From CAG-791 sp000431495 (GTDB lineage: Bacteria; Bacillota; Clostridia; Lachnospirales; Lachnospiraceae), in the NCBI GenBank assembly GCA_052117605.1, contig JBQKIT010000014.1: DNA of 64,000 nt; one strand, given 5' to 3'. Positions 9,202 to 18,010 of this stretch are shown here, piece after piece. Position numbers and translations under genes: made by a program. A model generated the notes under the pieces. That model was not told the DNA's origin, did not search any database, and saw nothing but the letters and a program-made list of their open reading frames with translations. Position 1 is the stretch's first letter; each line of letters starts with the position of its first letter.

Positions 9202-9317
9202 CATTCGCAGTCCCTTAATGGGGATCGGTAACGATCGGTTTCGTTCGGCTGTCACATCGGAAAGGAACGGGCTGACGGAAGCAAATCTGCATTCTGCAAG
9301 TAGGAGAATCAATCGGA

Positions 9318-11450
9318 ATGTCACAGAATCTGGTTATAGTAGAGTCACCAGCGAAGGTGAAGACCATCAAGAAGTTTCTTGGAAAGAAGTATGATGTCGC
9401 GGCAAGTCAGGGACATGTCCGTGATCTTCCGAGAAGTCAGATGGGAATCGATATTGAGAATGATTTTGAACCGAAGTACATCACAATCCGCGGAAAGGGA
9501 GACCTTCTGGCGGATCTCAGAAAGCGTGTGAAGAAGTCCGACAAGGTCTATCTGGCAACGGACCCTGACCGCGAGGGAGAAGCAATTTCCTGGCACCTGA
9601 TGGCTGCGCTGAAGCTTGAGGACAAGAAGACAGCGCGGATCACCTTCAATGAAATTACCAAGAGTGCGGTGACGGAGTCGTTTAAGCATCCCCGTGAAAT
9701 CGATATGAACCTAGTGGATGCCCAGCAGGCACGAAGAGTGCTGGATCGAATTGTGGGTTATGAGATTTCTCCGCTCCTGTGGGCAAAAGTAAAGAGAGGC
9801 CTTTCGGCCGGCCGCGTACAGTCTGTTGCGCTGCGAATGATCGGAGACCGCGAGGATGAGATCAATTCCTTCATTCCGGAGGAATACTGGAGTCTGGATG
9901 CGGTTTTACAGGTCAAGGGAGAGAAGAAACCGCTGGTAGCGCATTATTATGGGCCCTCCGGAAGCACGAAGAAGGCGGAAATTGCAAACGGTGAGAAAGC
10001 AGAAGCGCTGAAGAAGGCGCTCGAGAAGGCAGATTATCAGATTACAGAAATCAAGACCACGATCCGTGAGCGGAAGGCACCGCTTCCCTTTACAACCTCT
10101 ACGCTACAGCAGGAAGCGTCCAAGGCGCTGAACTTCTCCACACAGAAGACCATGCGAATCGCACAGCAGCTTTATGAAGGCGTAGAGATCAAGGGCTCCG
10201 GTTCGGTCGGTATCATTACCTATCTCAGGACGGATTCCACGCGCATTTCGGAAGAAGCCATGGCTGCCTCCGAGGAGTATATTGCGCGCGAATACGGTCA
10301 GGAATTTCTTGCGGAAGGCACTCAGAAGAAGGCAGATGGCAAGATTCAGGATGCACACGAAGCCATCCGGCCTACGGATATCAACCGTACCCCGGCTTCG
10401 ATCAAGGACTCTCTGACCAGAGAACAGTTCCGCCTGTATCAGCTGATCTGGAACCGCTTCGTGGCAAGCCGCATGGCCGGCGCAAAGGTGGAGCAGACAA
10501 GAGTGACCGTGACGGCGCAGGGGAAAAAGGCAGGAAAGCAGGAAGAAGGCGGAATCCTCTCTGCGGATGGAAAATATCTGTTCACGATGCCGTTTTCGCA
10601 CATTGCATTTGAAGGCTTCCTGAAGGTCTATAAACCTGCTGATGAGGATAAAGCAGAAGGCTCCCTCATGAAGGGGGTGGATGAGAATTCGCTGCTCACC
10701 CTTTCCGAGTTGGATGCCCAGCAGCATTTTACCCAGCCGGTGCCGCACTACACCGAGGCATCTCTGGTACATGCGCTGGAGGAGCAGGGAATCGGACGTC
10801 CGTCCACCTATGCACCTACGATTACGACGATTCTGGCAAGACGGTATGTCACGAAGGAGAACAAGAACCTCTACATGACGGAGCTTGGAGAAGCGGTCAA
10901 CAATATTATGAAGACCTCCTTCCCGGCAATCGTGGATCCTGCGTTCACGGCAAATCTGGAATCTCTCCTGGACGGAGTTGCAGAGGGTGAGGTTCGATGG
11001 AAGACCATTATTGAGAATTTCTATCCGGATCTGGATGCTGCCGTCAGGAAGGCAAATGAAGAGCTGGAGAAGGTAGAGATCAAGGACGAAGAGTCCGATG
11101 AGATCTGTGAGAAATGCGGCCGCCGCATGGTTATCAAATACGGGCCGCACGGTAAATTTCTGGCGTGCCCGGGCTTTCCGGAGTGCCGGAATACAAAGCC
11201 TTATTTTGAAAAGATCGGCGTAGCCTGCCCCAAGTGCGGTCAGGATATCGTGATCAAGATGACCAAAAAGGGAAGAAAATACTACGGCTGTCTTGGAAAT
11301 CCCGAGTGTGATTTCATGACCTGGAACCGTCCTTCGGGCGAAAAATGCCCGCAGTGCGGAAGCATTCTCCTGGAAAAGGGAAACAAACTCGTCTGCTATA
11401 ATGAAGAATGCGGTTATATGACGGACAAGAAGGAAGGAACGACGAAATGA
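9318..11450 (+). CDS. topA: DNA topoisomerase I
   Basis: A 710-residue type IA topoisomerase, which relaxes negative supercoils by single-strand passage. The N-terminal TOPRIM domain begins NLVIVESPAKVKTIKKFLG with the DPDREGEAISWHL acidic motif. The active-site Tyr is residue 302 in ITYLRTDSTRIS. The C-terminus carries three four-Cys zinc-binding repeats (about 600-705), starting CEKCGRRMVIKYGPHGKFLACPGF-like and ending CPQCGSILLEKGN. Length and layout are normal for Firmicutes. Its TGA overlaps the ATG of codY (ATGA), so the two are translationally coupled, an arrangement known in related clostridia. Confidence 0.97.
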   Translation: MSQNLVIVESPAKVKTIKKFLGKKYDVAASQGHVRDLPRSQMGIDIENDFEPKYITIRGKGDLLADLRKRVKKSDKVYLATDPDREGEAISWHLMAALKLEDKKTARITFNEITKSAVTESFKHPREIDMNLVDAQQARRVLDRIVGYEISPLLWAKVKRGLSAGRVQSVALRMIGDREDEINSFIPEEYWSLDAVLQVKGEKKPLVAHYYGPSGSTKKAEIANGEKAEALKKALEKADYQITEIKTTIRERKAPLPFTTSTLQQEASKALNFSTQKTMRIAQQLYEGVEIKGSGSVGIITYLRTDSTRISEEAMAASEEYIAREYGQEFLAEGTQKKADGKIQDAHEAIRPTDINRTPASIKDSLTREQFRLYQLIWNRFVASRMAGAKVEQTRVTVTAQGKKAGKQEEGGILSADGKYLFTMPFSHIAFEGFLKVYKPADEDKAEGSLMKGVDENSLLTLSELDAQQHFTQPVPHYTEASLVHALEEQGIGRPSTYAPTITTILARRYVTKENKNLYMTELGEAVNNIMKTSFPAIVDPAFTANLESLLDGVAEGEVRWKTIIENFYPDLDAAVRKANEELEKVEIKDEESDEICEKCGRRMVIKYGPHGKFLACPGFPECRNTKPYFEKIGVACPKCGQDIVIKMTKKGRKYYGCLGNPECDFMTWNRPSGEKCPQCGSILLEKGNKLVCYNEECGYMTDKKEGTTK

Positions 11451-12250
11451 GCAAGAATGTGAACAATGTACAGCTTCTGGACAAGACTAGAAAGATCGAA
11501 CGGCTTCTGCACAACAACAGCACGGGAAAAGTAGTTTTCAATGACATCTGCGCCGTTATGAGTGAAATTATGAACAGTGACGTTCTTGTTCTTTCTCATA
11601 AGGGAAAAGTGCTCGGAGTAGCAGAAAAGCCCGAAAGTGAAATCCGGCCGATCAAGAGCCTGGTGAAGGACGGCGTGGGTGAATTCATCGACGGCGATCT
11701 GAACGAGCGCCTTCTTGCAATCCTCTCGACCAATGAGAATGTGATGCTCTCTACGCTTGGCTTTGACGCGGAGGATTCGGAGCACAATGCCATCATTGTT
11801 CCGATCGAAATCGCAGGGGAGCGTCTCGGAACGGTGTTTATCTACAATCAGGGGCATGGATACGACATTGATGACATCATCATCTGCGAGTATGGCACGA
11901 CCGTGGTCGGTCTGGAGATGCTGCGAGCGGTTTCTGAGGAATCCGCGGAGGAAAACCGCAGAACAGCGATTGTAAAATCGGCATTCTCTACGCTTTCCTA
12001 CACGGAGATTCAGGCGATTCTTCACATTTTCGAAGAGATGGACGGAAAGAGAGAGGGAATTCTGGTTGCTTCCAAGATTGCGGACAAGGCCGGCATCACC
12101 CGTTCGGTGATTGTCAATGCGCTGCGCAAGTTTGAATCTGCAGGTGTGATTGAGTCCCGCTCCTCTGGAATGAAGGGCACCTATATTAAGGTTCTGAACG
12201 ATGCGGTTTACAAAGAGCTTGACAATATGCGGAACCGGATCGAGGGATAA
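11447..12250 (+). CDS. codY: GTP-sensing global regulator CodY
   Basis: A 267-residue CodY, the Firmicute repressor that senses GTP and branched-chain amino acids and controls metabolism in stationary phase. The N-terminal GAF-like effector domain covers about 1-160, including the GVGEFIDGDLNERLLAILSTNENV-type region. The C-terminal winged helix-turn-helix is IADKAGITRSVIVNALRKFE followed by ESAGVIESRSSGMKGTY. The start at 11447 overlaps the topA stop by four bases. Rel, which consumes GTP for alarmone synthesis, is also in this window. I found no clear CodY box in front of the neighbouring genes. Confidence 0.96.
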   Translation: MSKNVNNVQLLDKTRKIERLLHNNSTGKVVFNDICAVMSEIMNSDVLVLSHKGKVLGVAEKPESEIRPIKSLVKDGVGEFIDGDLNERLLAILSTNENVMLSTLGFDAEDSEHNAIIVPIEIAGERLGTVFIYNQGHGYDIDDIIICEYGTTVVGLEMLRAVSEESAEENRRTAIVKSAFSTLSYTEIQAILHIFEEMDGKREGILVASKIADKAGITRSVIVNALRKFESAGVIESRSSGMKGTYIKVLNDAVYKELDNMRNRIEG

Positions 12251-12303
12251 TACAGACAGAATGATTCGATGACACATGGCCCGGAGTACCGGTAAGATAA
12301 TAC

Positions 12304-12332
12304 TTGCAGGCGGCTCCGGGCCGTGTTATACT
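12304..12332 (+). promoter_or_regulatory. Promoter of rpsB-tsf
   Basis: TTGCAG at 12304-12309, a 17-base spacer and TATACT at 12327-12332 form a good sigma-A promoter just after codY. A 9-base-pair GC-rich hairpin (12278-12286 with 12314-12322) covers the spacer and has no U-tract, so it is not a clear terminator for codY. Confidence 0.7.
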
Positions 12333-12338
12333 TTGAGC

Positions 12339-12523
12339 GCTGTGCGGAGAAATTATGCCGCGCAGTGAAGGACTATAGAACACGTATTTCCAGCAGATGC
12401 CGGTGGCCGAAAGGCTGGCATGAGTCCTGGAGAGCAGAGGCAGAGGCCTTTGCTTTTTCTGCGAAAGAGATACGGAAGGCCGGTTGCTCCCGGCAATCAA
12501 CCAAACAAACGGAGGAATTTAAA
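12339..12523 (+). promoter_or_regulatory. Structured rpsB leader with attenuator-like hairpin
   Basis: About 185 bases separate the predicted transcription start from the rpsB ATG. The leader contains a GAAA-capped hairpin near 12400-12420 and a nine-base-pair stem (12433-12441 with 12446-12454) followed by TTTTCT, resembling a weak intrinsic terminator. This suggests feedback control of the S2/EF-Ts operon, a known pattern for ribosomal protein operons, though no defined leader family is recognised here. Confidence 0.45.
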
Positions 12524-13300
12524 ATGAGCGTAGTATCCATGAAAGAGCTGCTTGAAGCAGGCGTACACTTTGGTCACCAGACCCGTCGTTGGAATCCTAA
12601 GATGGCTCCTTACATCTTCACCGAGCGCAACGGAATCCACATCATCGACCTTCAGAAGTCGGTTGTAAAGGTTGACGAGGCTTACAAGGCAGTATTCGAG
12701 ATTGCAGAGCAGGGCGGCACCATTCTGTTCGTCGGCACCAAGAAGCAGGCACAGGATTCTGTTAAGGCTGAGGCTGAGCGCTGCGGCATGTACTATGTAA
12801 ATCACAGATGGCTCGGCGGTATGCTGACCAACTTCAAGACCATCCAGACCAGAATCGAGCGTCTGAACAAGATCAACGAGATGGAGAACGATGGAACCTT
12901 CGATGTCCTTCCCAAGAAGGAAGTTGCTGCTCTGAAGAAGGAGCAGGAGAAGCTTGAGGCGAACATCGGCGGCATCAGAACCATGGCTCACATTCCGGAT
13001 GCGATCTTTGTTGTAGATCCCAAGAAGGAGAAGATCTGCGTAAACGAGGCACACAGCCTTGGCATCACTCTGATCGGTATTGCAGATACCAACTGCGATC
13101 CGGATGAGCTTGATTACATCATCCCCGGAAACGATGACGCAATCCGTGCGGTGAAGCTTCTCTGCTCCAAGATGGCCGATGCTGTTATCGAGGCTCGTCA
13201 GGGCGAGGAGAACGTAGCAGCAGATGCAGAGGGACAGGATGCTCTTGCAGCTGAGTCCGCAGCAAGCGAGGCAGAGCAGGCTGCAGAGGGAACTCTCTGA
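12524..13300 (+). CDS. rpsB: 30S ribosomal protein S2
   Basis: A 258-residue S2, beginning [27 protein letters not shown], with the expected [17 protein letters not shown] coiled-coil stretch and the [16 protein letters not shown] and [22 protein letters not shown] segments. The start is set by GGAGG eight bases before ATG 12524. The last 25 residues are an Ala/Glu-rich tail. It is followed after 93 bases by tsf, the usual S2/EF-Ts pair, and a small GC-rich hairpin (TGCCGC/GCGGCA near 13361) lies between them. Codon use is visibly more biased than in the neighbouring genes, as expected for a highly expressed protein. Confidence 0.98.
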   Translation: MSVVSMKELLEAGVHFGHQTRRWNPKMAPYIFTERNGIHIIDLQKSVVKVDEAYKAVFEIAEQGGTILFVGTKKQAQDSVKAEAERCGMYYVNHRWLGGMLTNFKTIQTRIERLNKINEMENDGTFDVLPKKEVAALKKEQEKLEANIGGIRTMAHIPDAIFVVDPKKEKICVNEAHSLGITLIGIADTNCDPDELDYIIPGNDDAIRAVKLLCSKMADAVIEARQGEENVAADAEGQDALAAESAASEAEQAAEGTL

Positions 13301-13393
13301 TTCCCTTCTGATTCCGAAGACATGTAACAGGAGGCGCCTGTTTGACGCTTCCTCGAGAGGTGCCGCAGAGGCTGCGGCAGAAAGGAATACGCT

Positions 13394-14344
13394 ATGGCAA
13401 TTACAGCAGCTCAGGTTAAGGAACTCAGAGAGATGACCGGTGCCGGCATCATGGAGTGCAAGAAGGCACTGACTGAGACAAACGGAAATATTGACGAGGC
13501 AGTTGAGCTTCTCCGCAAGGCTGGCGCAGCCAAGGCTGAGAAGAAGGCAAACCGTATTGCGGCAGAAGGCCTTTGCTATGTTGCTCAGAATGAGGACAAC
13601 AAGGCAGCGGTTGTAGAGGTTAACTCTGAGACCGACTTCGTAGCAAGCAACGCTACCTTCAAGGAATATGTTCAGAAGGTTGCAAATGCAGCTCTGAATA
13701 CCGAGGCTACGGATCTGGAAGGCTTCCTTGCAGACAAGTGGCCGGAGGATCCCTCCAAGACGGTCAGCGAGAGCCTGGTTGACATGATCGCAGTGATCTC
13801 CGAGAAGCTGTCCATTCGTCGTTTTGAGAAGGTTGAGGCTGCAAACGGCCTTGTTGCTTCTTATGTTCATGGCGGCGGACGCATCGCTGTTCTCGTAGAG
13901 GCTGAGTCCGATGTTGTAAATGATGAGATTCGTGAGGCAGTTCGCAACGTAGCAATGCAGGTTGCAGCTCTTTCTCCGAAGTATGTCAGCGAAGAGGATA
14001 TCCCGGAGGATGTTCGTGCACATGAGAAGGAAATCCTTCTTGCACAGGCTGTTGCCGAGAACGATGCTCTTCCGGAGAACAAGAGAAAGCCGCAGCAGAT
14101 TCTTGAGAAGATGCTGATCGGCCGTCTTAACAAGGAATTCAAGGAAATCTGCCTGAATGACCAGATCTATGTTAAGGCAGAGGACGGCAAGCAGTCTGTT
14201 GCTGCATACCTTGCAGAAGTTGGCAAGAAGAACGGCGCCACTGTTTCCGTTAAGAAGTTCGTCCGCTATGAGACTGGCGAGGGAATGGAGCACAAGGAAG
14301 AGAACTTTGCAAAGGAAGTCATGGAGCAGGTTGGTAAGGCCTGA
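13394..14344 (+). CDS. tsf: Translation elongation factor Ts
   Basis: A 316-residue EF-Ts, the nucleotide exchange factor for EF-Tu. The N-terminal UBA-like domain (AQVKELREMTGAGIMECKKA) and the EF-Tu-contacting NSETDFVA motif near residue 80 are intact. The dimerisation and core domains follow, with VHGGGRIAVLVE and a lengthy C-terminal region ending GKA. AAAGGA lies about eight bases before the ATG. The gene shares a promoter with rpsB and is closed by a strong terminator at 14391. Confidence 0.98.
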   Translation: MAITAAQVKELREMTGAGIMECKKALTETNGNIDEAVELLRKAGAAKAEKKANRIAAEGLCYVAQNEDNKAAVVEVNSETDFVASNATFKEYVQKVANAALNTEATDLEGFLADKWPEDPSKTVSESLVDMIAVISEKLSIRRFEKVEAANGLVASYVHGGGRIAVLVEAESDVVNDEIREAVRNVAMQVAALSPKYVSEEDIPEDVRAHEKEILLAQAVAENDALPENKRKPQQILEKMLIGRLNKEFKEICLNDQIYVKAEDGKQSVAAYLAEVGKKNGATVSVKKFVRYETGEGMEHKEENFAKEVMEQVGKA

Positions 14345-14390
14345 GCCCGTTTGAGCAGATTCTTTTCAAGTGCAGAATGAGTGCATATTT

Positions 14391-14428
14391 GCCGGAGGGC
14401 CAGCCGCAGGCTGCCTTCCGGCTATTTT
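14391..14428 (+). terminator. Intrinsic terminator of rpsB-tsf
   Basis: A long GC-rich stem from 14391 to 14422 (about 14 base pairs with one bulge and a three-base loop) is followed by TATTTT. It sits 47 bases after the tsf stop and ends 16 bases before the mecA ATG. Confidence 0.85.
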
Positions 14429-14443
14429 GATTCAGGGAATAAC

Positions 14444-15223
14444 ATGAAATTCAGCAGAATTAATGAAACAACAATACGCTGCTATCTGACCCGTGAGGAT
14501 CTGGAGAGCAGCGGCATCAATCTGGATGACATCATGGAACGGAAGACCAATGCCATGGAGTATCTGCGCCGGGTGATTATGGAGGCGGCAAGAGAAGAGA
14601 ACTTCCAGCTGGACGGCGCTGTGAATACCATGCAGATCCGCGCGATGATGGACGGCTCTTTGGCATTGACGATTTCGAGCGGAGAGCCGGGAGCGCTTTC
14701 TGCAGAGACCTCCGATGTGCCGGACTTGTTCCGGTCGCTGGTAGCAGGTCTGACAGAGGGAAGGCAGGAAGCGGATGCTGCAAAGCAGCAGGGAGCGCCT
14801 TCTTCCGATGCAGGTGAGAACCCTGCCGGAACGGATACGGCAATGGCTGCCATGCCGCGACAGGAGAAGTCAGATTCGGCATCCATGAACCGGAAGGCTG
14901 CGGAGGCTCTGAATCCTTCGAGAGAGCGGAAGCACAGTACGTTCTGCTACATTTTCCGGTCGATTGCAGATGCCGGTGAATGCTGCCGGAAAATCCCGGA
15001 CACAGCAGCGCTGCAGTCCTCTCTCTGGCAGGATCGCGGAGATGGAGCTTATTATCTGTTTCTTTCGTCAGCCGGAGATGAAATCCGGTTTGAGAAAACC
15101 ATACTGGCAATGAATGAATTCGGAACCTTTTCCGATGCACCGGCCGAAACGGTCGCCTATATCATGGAGCATGAGAGATGTATTCTGAGAGAAAACGCCG
15201 CAGCGCAGCTGGCCCGTCTGTAA
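14444..15223 (+). CDS. mecA: Adaptor protein MecA
   Basis: A 259-residue MecA-family adaptor, which delivers substrates to the ClpC protease and in Bacillus restrains competence. The N-terminal domain (MKFSRINETTIRCYLTREDLESSGINLDDIM...) and the C-terminal MecA fold (HSTFCYIFRSIADAGECCRKI through FGTFSDAPAETVAYIMEH) are both clear. They are joined by a long low-complexity linker, about residues 85-165, that is longer than in Bacillus. The start at 14444 has no strong ribosome binding site (GGGAA is closest) and lies just after the tsf terminator, so its promoter is unclear. The following pseudouridine synthase gene starts at or within its end. Confidence 0.85.
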   Translation: MKFSRINETTIRCYLTREDLESSGINLDDIMERKTNAMEYLRRVIMEAAREENFQLDGAVNTMQIRAMMDGSLALTISSGEPGALSAETSDVPDLFRSLVAGLTEGRQEADAAKQQGAPSSDAGENPAGTDTAMAAMPRQEKSDSASMNRKAAEALNPSRERKHSTFCYIFRSIADAGECCRKIPDTAALQSSLWQDRGDGAYYLFLSSAGDEIRFEKTILAMNEFGTFSDAPAETVAYIMEHERCILRENAAAQLARL

Positions 15224-15225
15224 AA

Positions 15226-15951
15226 ATGGACGGAATGATTCGTCTGAATATATTTATCGCTTCCTCCGGACTGTATTCCCGAAGAGAGGCAGACCGTCTT
15301 ATGGAAGCGGGCGATGTGACGGTGGACGATGAAATCGCGCAGCCAGGCCGCATGATTACCGGAAAGGAAAAAATCAAGGTCAGAGATCAGATCATTCGTT
15401 CGCAGGACCGCAAGGTTGTAGTGGCCTATTATAAGCCGGTCGGAGTGACGGTTACAAAGTCGGATCCGCATGCCCGTGTGACACTGGAGGACGTGTTCCG
15501 TTATCCGATTCACCTGACCTATGCAGGCCGCCTGGATCGCGATTCGGAGGGCTTGCTTCTTATGACGAATGACGGGGAGCTGATCGATGCCATGATGCGC
15601 TCCTCAAATGAGCATGAGAAGGAGTACATCGTCCGGACCAGAGGAAAGCTCAGTGATGAGGATCTGCATCAGATGTCCAAGGGAATCTGGCTGAAGGATC
15701 TGGAGATGAAGACAAAGCCCTGCCGCATTGAGAGGCTGGGGGACTATACCTTCCGGATTGTGCTGACACAGGGTCTGAATCGTCAGATTCGCCGTATGTG
15801 CAAAGCCAGGGGCCACGAGGTGAAGACACTGAAGCGTGTGCGGGTGCTGAACATTACGGTAAAGGGACTGCAGCCCGGAATGCAGCGCGAGCTGACGCAG
15901 GATGAGAGAATGAAGCTCTACGAGATGGTCGGACTGACACTTGCAGATTAA
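15226..15951 (+). CDS. rRNA pseudouridine synthase, RluB/RluF-like
   Basis: A 241-residue pseudouridine synthase of the RsuA/RluB/RluF group. An S4 RNA-binding domain (IRLNIFIASSGLYSRREADRLM) is followed by the catalytic domain with the active-site Asp in GRLDRDSEGLLLMTNDG and the LTQGLNRQIRRMCKARGHEV motif. It modifies a uridine in rRNA; the site cannot be told, although features near the S4 domain and overall length suggest the RluF-like branch. The start is ambiguous: 15226 begins at the domain right after the mecA stop, while ATG 15178 overlaps mecA by 46 bases but has a GGAG before it. It is likely translated with mecA. Confidence 0.85.
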   Translation: MDGMIRLNIFIASSGLYSRREADRLMEAGDVTVDDEIAQPGRMITGKEKIKVRDQIIRSQDRKVVVAYYKPVGVTVTKSDPHARVTLEDVFRYPIHLTYAGRLDRDSEGLLLMTNDGELIDAMMRSSNEHEKEYIVRTRGKLSDEDLHQMSKGIWLKDLEMKTKPCRIERLGDYTFRIVLTQGLNRQIRRMCKARGHEVKTLKRVRVLNITVKGLQPGMQRELTQDERMKLYEMVGLTLAD

Positions 15952-15960
15952 GGATGCCAT

Positions 15961-17985
15961 ATGACGCGCGAAGAATACGAAGAACTGAAAAAAGTCATCG
16001 ATTACCACATGAAGCGGTATTACGATGAGGATGCTCCGGAAATCAGCGATTATGAATATGATCAGCTGATGCAGAAGCTGAAGGCCGCAGAGCGTGAGCA
16101 TCCGGACTGGATCAGACCGGATTCGCCGTCTCAGAAGATCGGAGGAACGGCTCTTGGGAAGCCTTCAGGCGGGAAACGCGAAGCCGGTGTCAAGGTCACG
16201 CACGATGTGCCGATGCTCTCGATCGAGGATGTTTTTACCAAAGAGGATGTGAAGGCATGGGTCTCCAAGGTGCATGAAATACATCCGGACTGCCTGTTCT
16301 CTGTGGAGGTCAAGGTGGACGGACTTTCCATGTCCATCCGCTATGAACAGAAGGAGGACGAAAGGCTTCATCTGGTCCTTGCGGAGACACGGGGCGACGG
16401 CCTTGTCGGCGAAGATGTGACCGCCAATGCACTGGTGATTCCGGATGTGCAGCAGGTTCTGGATCTCCCGTATAAGAGCCTGGAGCTTCGCGGTGAGGTC
16501 TATATGGCGCATGAGGATTTTGAGCGCTTCAACGAGGAGATGGAGGAGCAGGGCAGGAAGCCTGCGGCCAATCCCAGAAATCTGGCGGCCGGAACGCTGC
16601 GACAGCTGGATCCTTCGATTACAAAAAATCGGGGCCTTCGCATGTTCGTGTTCAACGTTCAAAGAGGACCGGAGGAGATCATGGAAAGCCATGTGAAGGC
16701 GCTGGATCTTCTGGAGGAGAAGGGCGTCTCTGTGGTCTATCATCGAAGCTGCAGGACGGCGGACGAGGTCCTTTCGGCCATTGACGATATCGGAGGCATG
16801 CGGGATACGCTGCATTTTGATCTGGACGGTGCAGTGGTAAAGATCGATCATGTGGCATATCGGAATGATTTTCCCGCGGGTTCCAAGTACTCAAGCGGAC
16901 ACATCGCCTACAAGTATCCGCCGGAGGAGCGTATTGTTGTGATGGACCGGATTCTTGTTGACGTCGGAAGAACCGGAAAGCTCACATTTACGGGAGAATT
17001 CCATGACCGGGAGACCGGGAAGCCTGCAAGACTCTGCGGAACAAGTGTATCGCGCGCAACGCTCCACAACCAGGATTATATTCAGGACATGAAGATCGGC
17101 GAAGGAGGAGAATACCGCCTGTTTAAGAGCGGTGAGATCATTCCGAAGCTGAACGGCTGCGTCAGGGAACCGGAGGTGATTTTCTCTGCACCCAAGGTCT
17201 GCCCGGTATGCGGTCAGCCACTGGTTCGTGAGGAGGATACGGCAGACATTCGCTGTATCAATCCTGCCTGTCCCGCGCAGGTTGTCAATTCGATCGCATA
17301 TTTTGCCTCCAGAAGCTGCATGAACATCATGGGGCTTGGCGATACACTGGTGGAGGCACTGGTGCAGAAGGGCTATCTGCACAGCTATGCGGATATTTAT
17401 CATCTGAAGGAGCACCGCGAGGAGCTGATTGAGGAAGGCATCATCGGCAAGGAAAAGAACACCGACAAGGTGCTGGCGGCGATTGAGGCCTCCAAGGAGA
17501 ATTCCCCGGTTCTTCTGCTGACCGGACTTGGAATCCGGAACTGCGGAAAGGCTGCGGCACGCGAGATTCTGTCTCATTATGACAGCATTGATGCACTGGC
17601 AGAAGCCGGGAAGGAAGAGCTGACGCAGATTCCTGATGTGGGGGAAACCACGGCAGCCTGCATCCATGATTTTTTCGCTGCAGAGGAGAACCGGAAGATC
17701 CTGCAGGAGCTGCGGGATGCGGGCGTTAAGCTGAAGATGGAGCAAAAGGAGGCGGGATCGCAGAAGCTTGCCGGCCTGACCATCGTGGTGACGGGCACAC
17801 TCCCGACACTTGGAAGAAAAGAGGCGGAGGAACTGATCGTATCCAATGGCGGCAAGGCGTCCGGCAGCGTTTCGAAGAAGACCAGCTACGTCCTTGCGGG
17901 AGAGGCGGCAGGCTCCAAGCTTACCAAGGCACAGCAGCTCGGCATTCCTGTGATTTCGGAAGACGAGTTCCGGGCGATGCTGTGA
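15961..17985 (+). CDS. ligA: NAD-dependent DNA ligase
   Basis: A 674-residue LigA, which seals nicks in replication and repair using NAD. Domains in order: Ia domain with the NMN-binding YDEDAPEISDYEYDQL segment, adenylation domain with the nucleophile Lys118 in EVKVDGLSMS, OB fold, a four-Cys zinc finger (CPVCGQP...CINPAC near 420), helix-hairpin-helix repeats (about 470-580) and a C-terminal BRCT domain (about 590-674, GLTIVVTGTLPTLGRKE). All expected parts are present and length is normal. It starts nine bases after the pseudouridine synthase and ends 25 bases before metA, in one apparent transcription unit. Confidence 0.97.
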   Translation: MTREEYEELKKVIDYHMKRYYDEDAPEISDYEYDQLMQKLKAAEREHPDWIRPDSPSQKIGGTALGKPSGGKREAGVKVTHDVPMLSIEDVFTKEDVKAWVSKVHEIHPDCLFSVEVKVDGLSMSIRYEQKEDERLHLVLAETRGDGLVGEDVTANALVIPDVQQVLDLPYKSLELRGEVYMAHEDFERFNEEMEEQGRKPAANPRNLAAGTLRQLDPSITKNRGLRMFVFNVQRGPEEIMESHVKALDLLEEKGVSVVYHRSCRTADEVLSAIDDIGGMRDTLHFDLDGAVVKIDHVAYRNDFPAGSKYSSGHIAYKYPPEERIVVMDRILVDVGRTGKLTFTGEFHDRETGKPARLCGTSVSRATLHNQDYIQDMKIGEGGEYRLFKSGEIIPKLNGCVREPEVIFSAPKVCPVCGQPLVREEDTADIRCINPACPAQVVNSIAYFASRSCMNIMGLGDTLVEALVQKGYLHSYADIYHLKEHREELIEEGIIGKEKNTDKVLAAIEASKENSPVLLLTGLGIRNCGKAAAREILSHYDSIDALAEAGKEELTQIPDVGETTAACIHDFFAAEENRKILQELRDAGVKLKMEQKEAGSQKLAGLTIVVTGTLPTLGRKEAEELIVSNGGKASGSVSKKTSYVLAGEAAGSKLTKAQQLGIPVISEDEFRAML

Positions 17986-18010
17986 ACATAGACAGAAAGG
18001 AGCGGTCATT

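Larger units (their letters stand above)
8884..9317. other. Divergent intergenic region between gtr and topA
   Basis: A 434-base gap between two divergently transcribed genes. It holds a strong plus-strand terminator hairpin (9085-9121) with a perfect TATAAT just upstream (9064-9069), and the likely topA promoter (9173-9201). No intact coding region is supported. The terminator comes before topA starts and after no plus-strand gene, so what it terminates is unexplained. Confidence 0.6.

Noticed and set aside
12278..12322. GC-rich hairpin after codY considered as a terminator
   Set aside because: The nine-base-pair stem has no T-tract and covers the rpsB promoter spacer, so termination is not supported.
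17986..18010. SAM riboswitch or S-box before metA
   Set aside because: The gap after ligA is only 25 bases, too short for any known SAM riboswitch.
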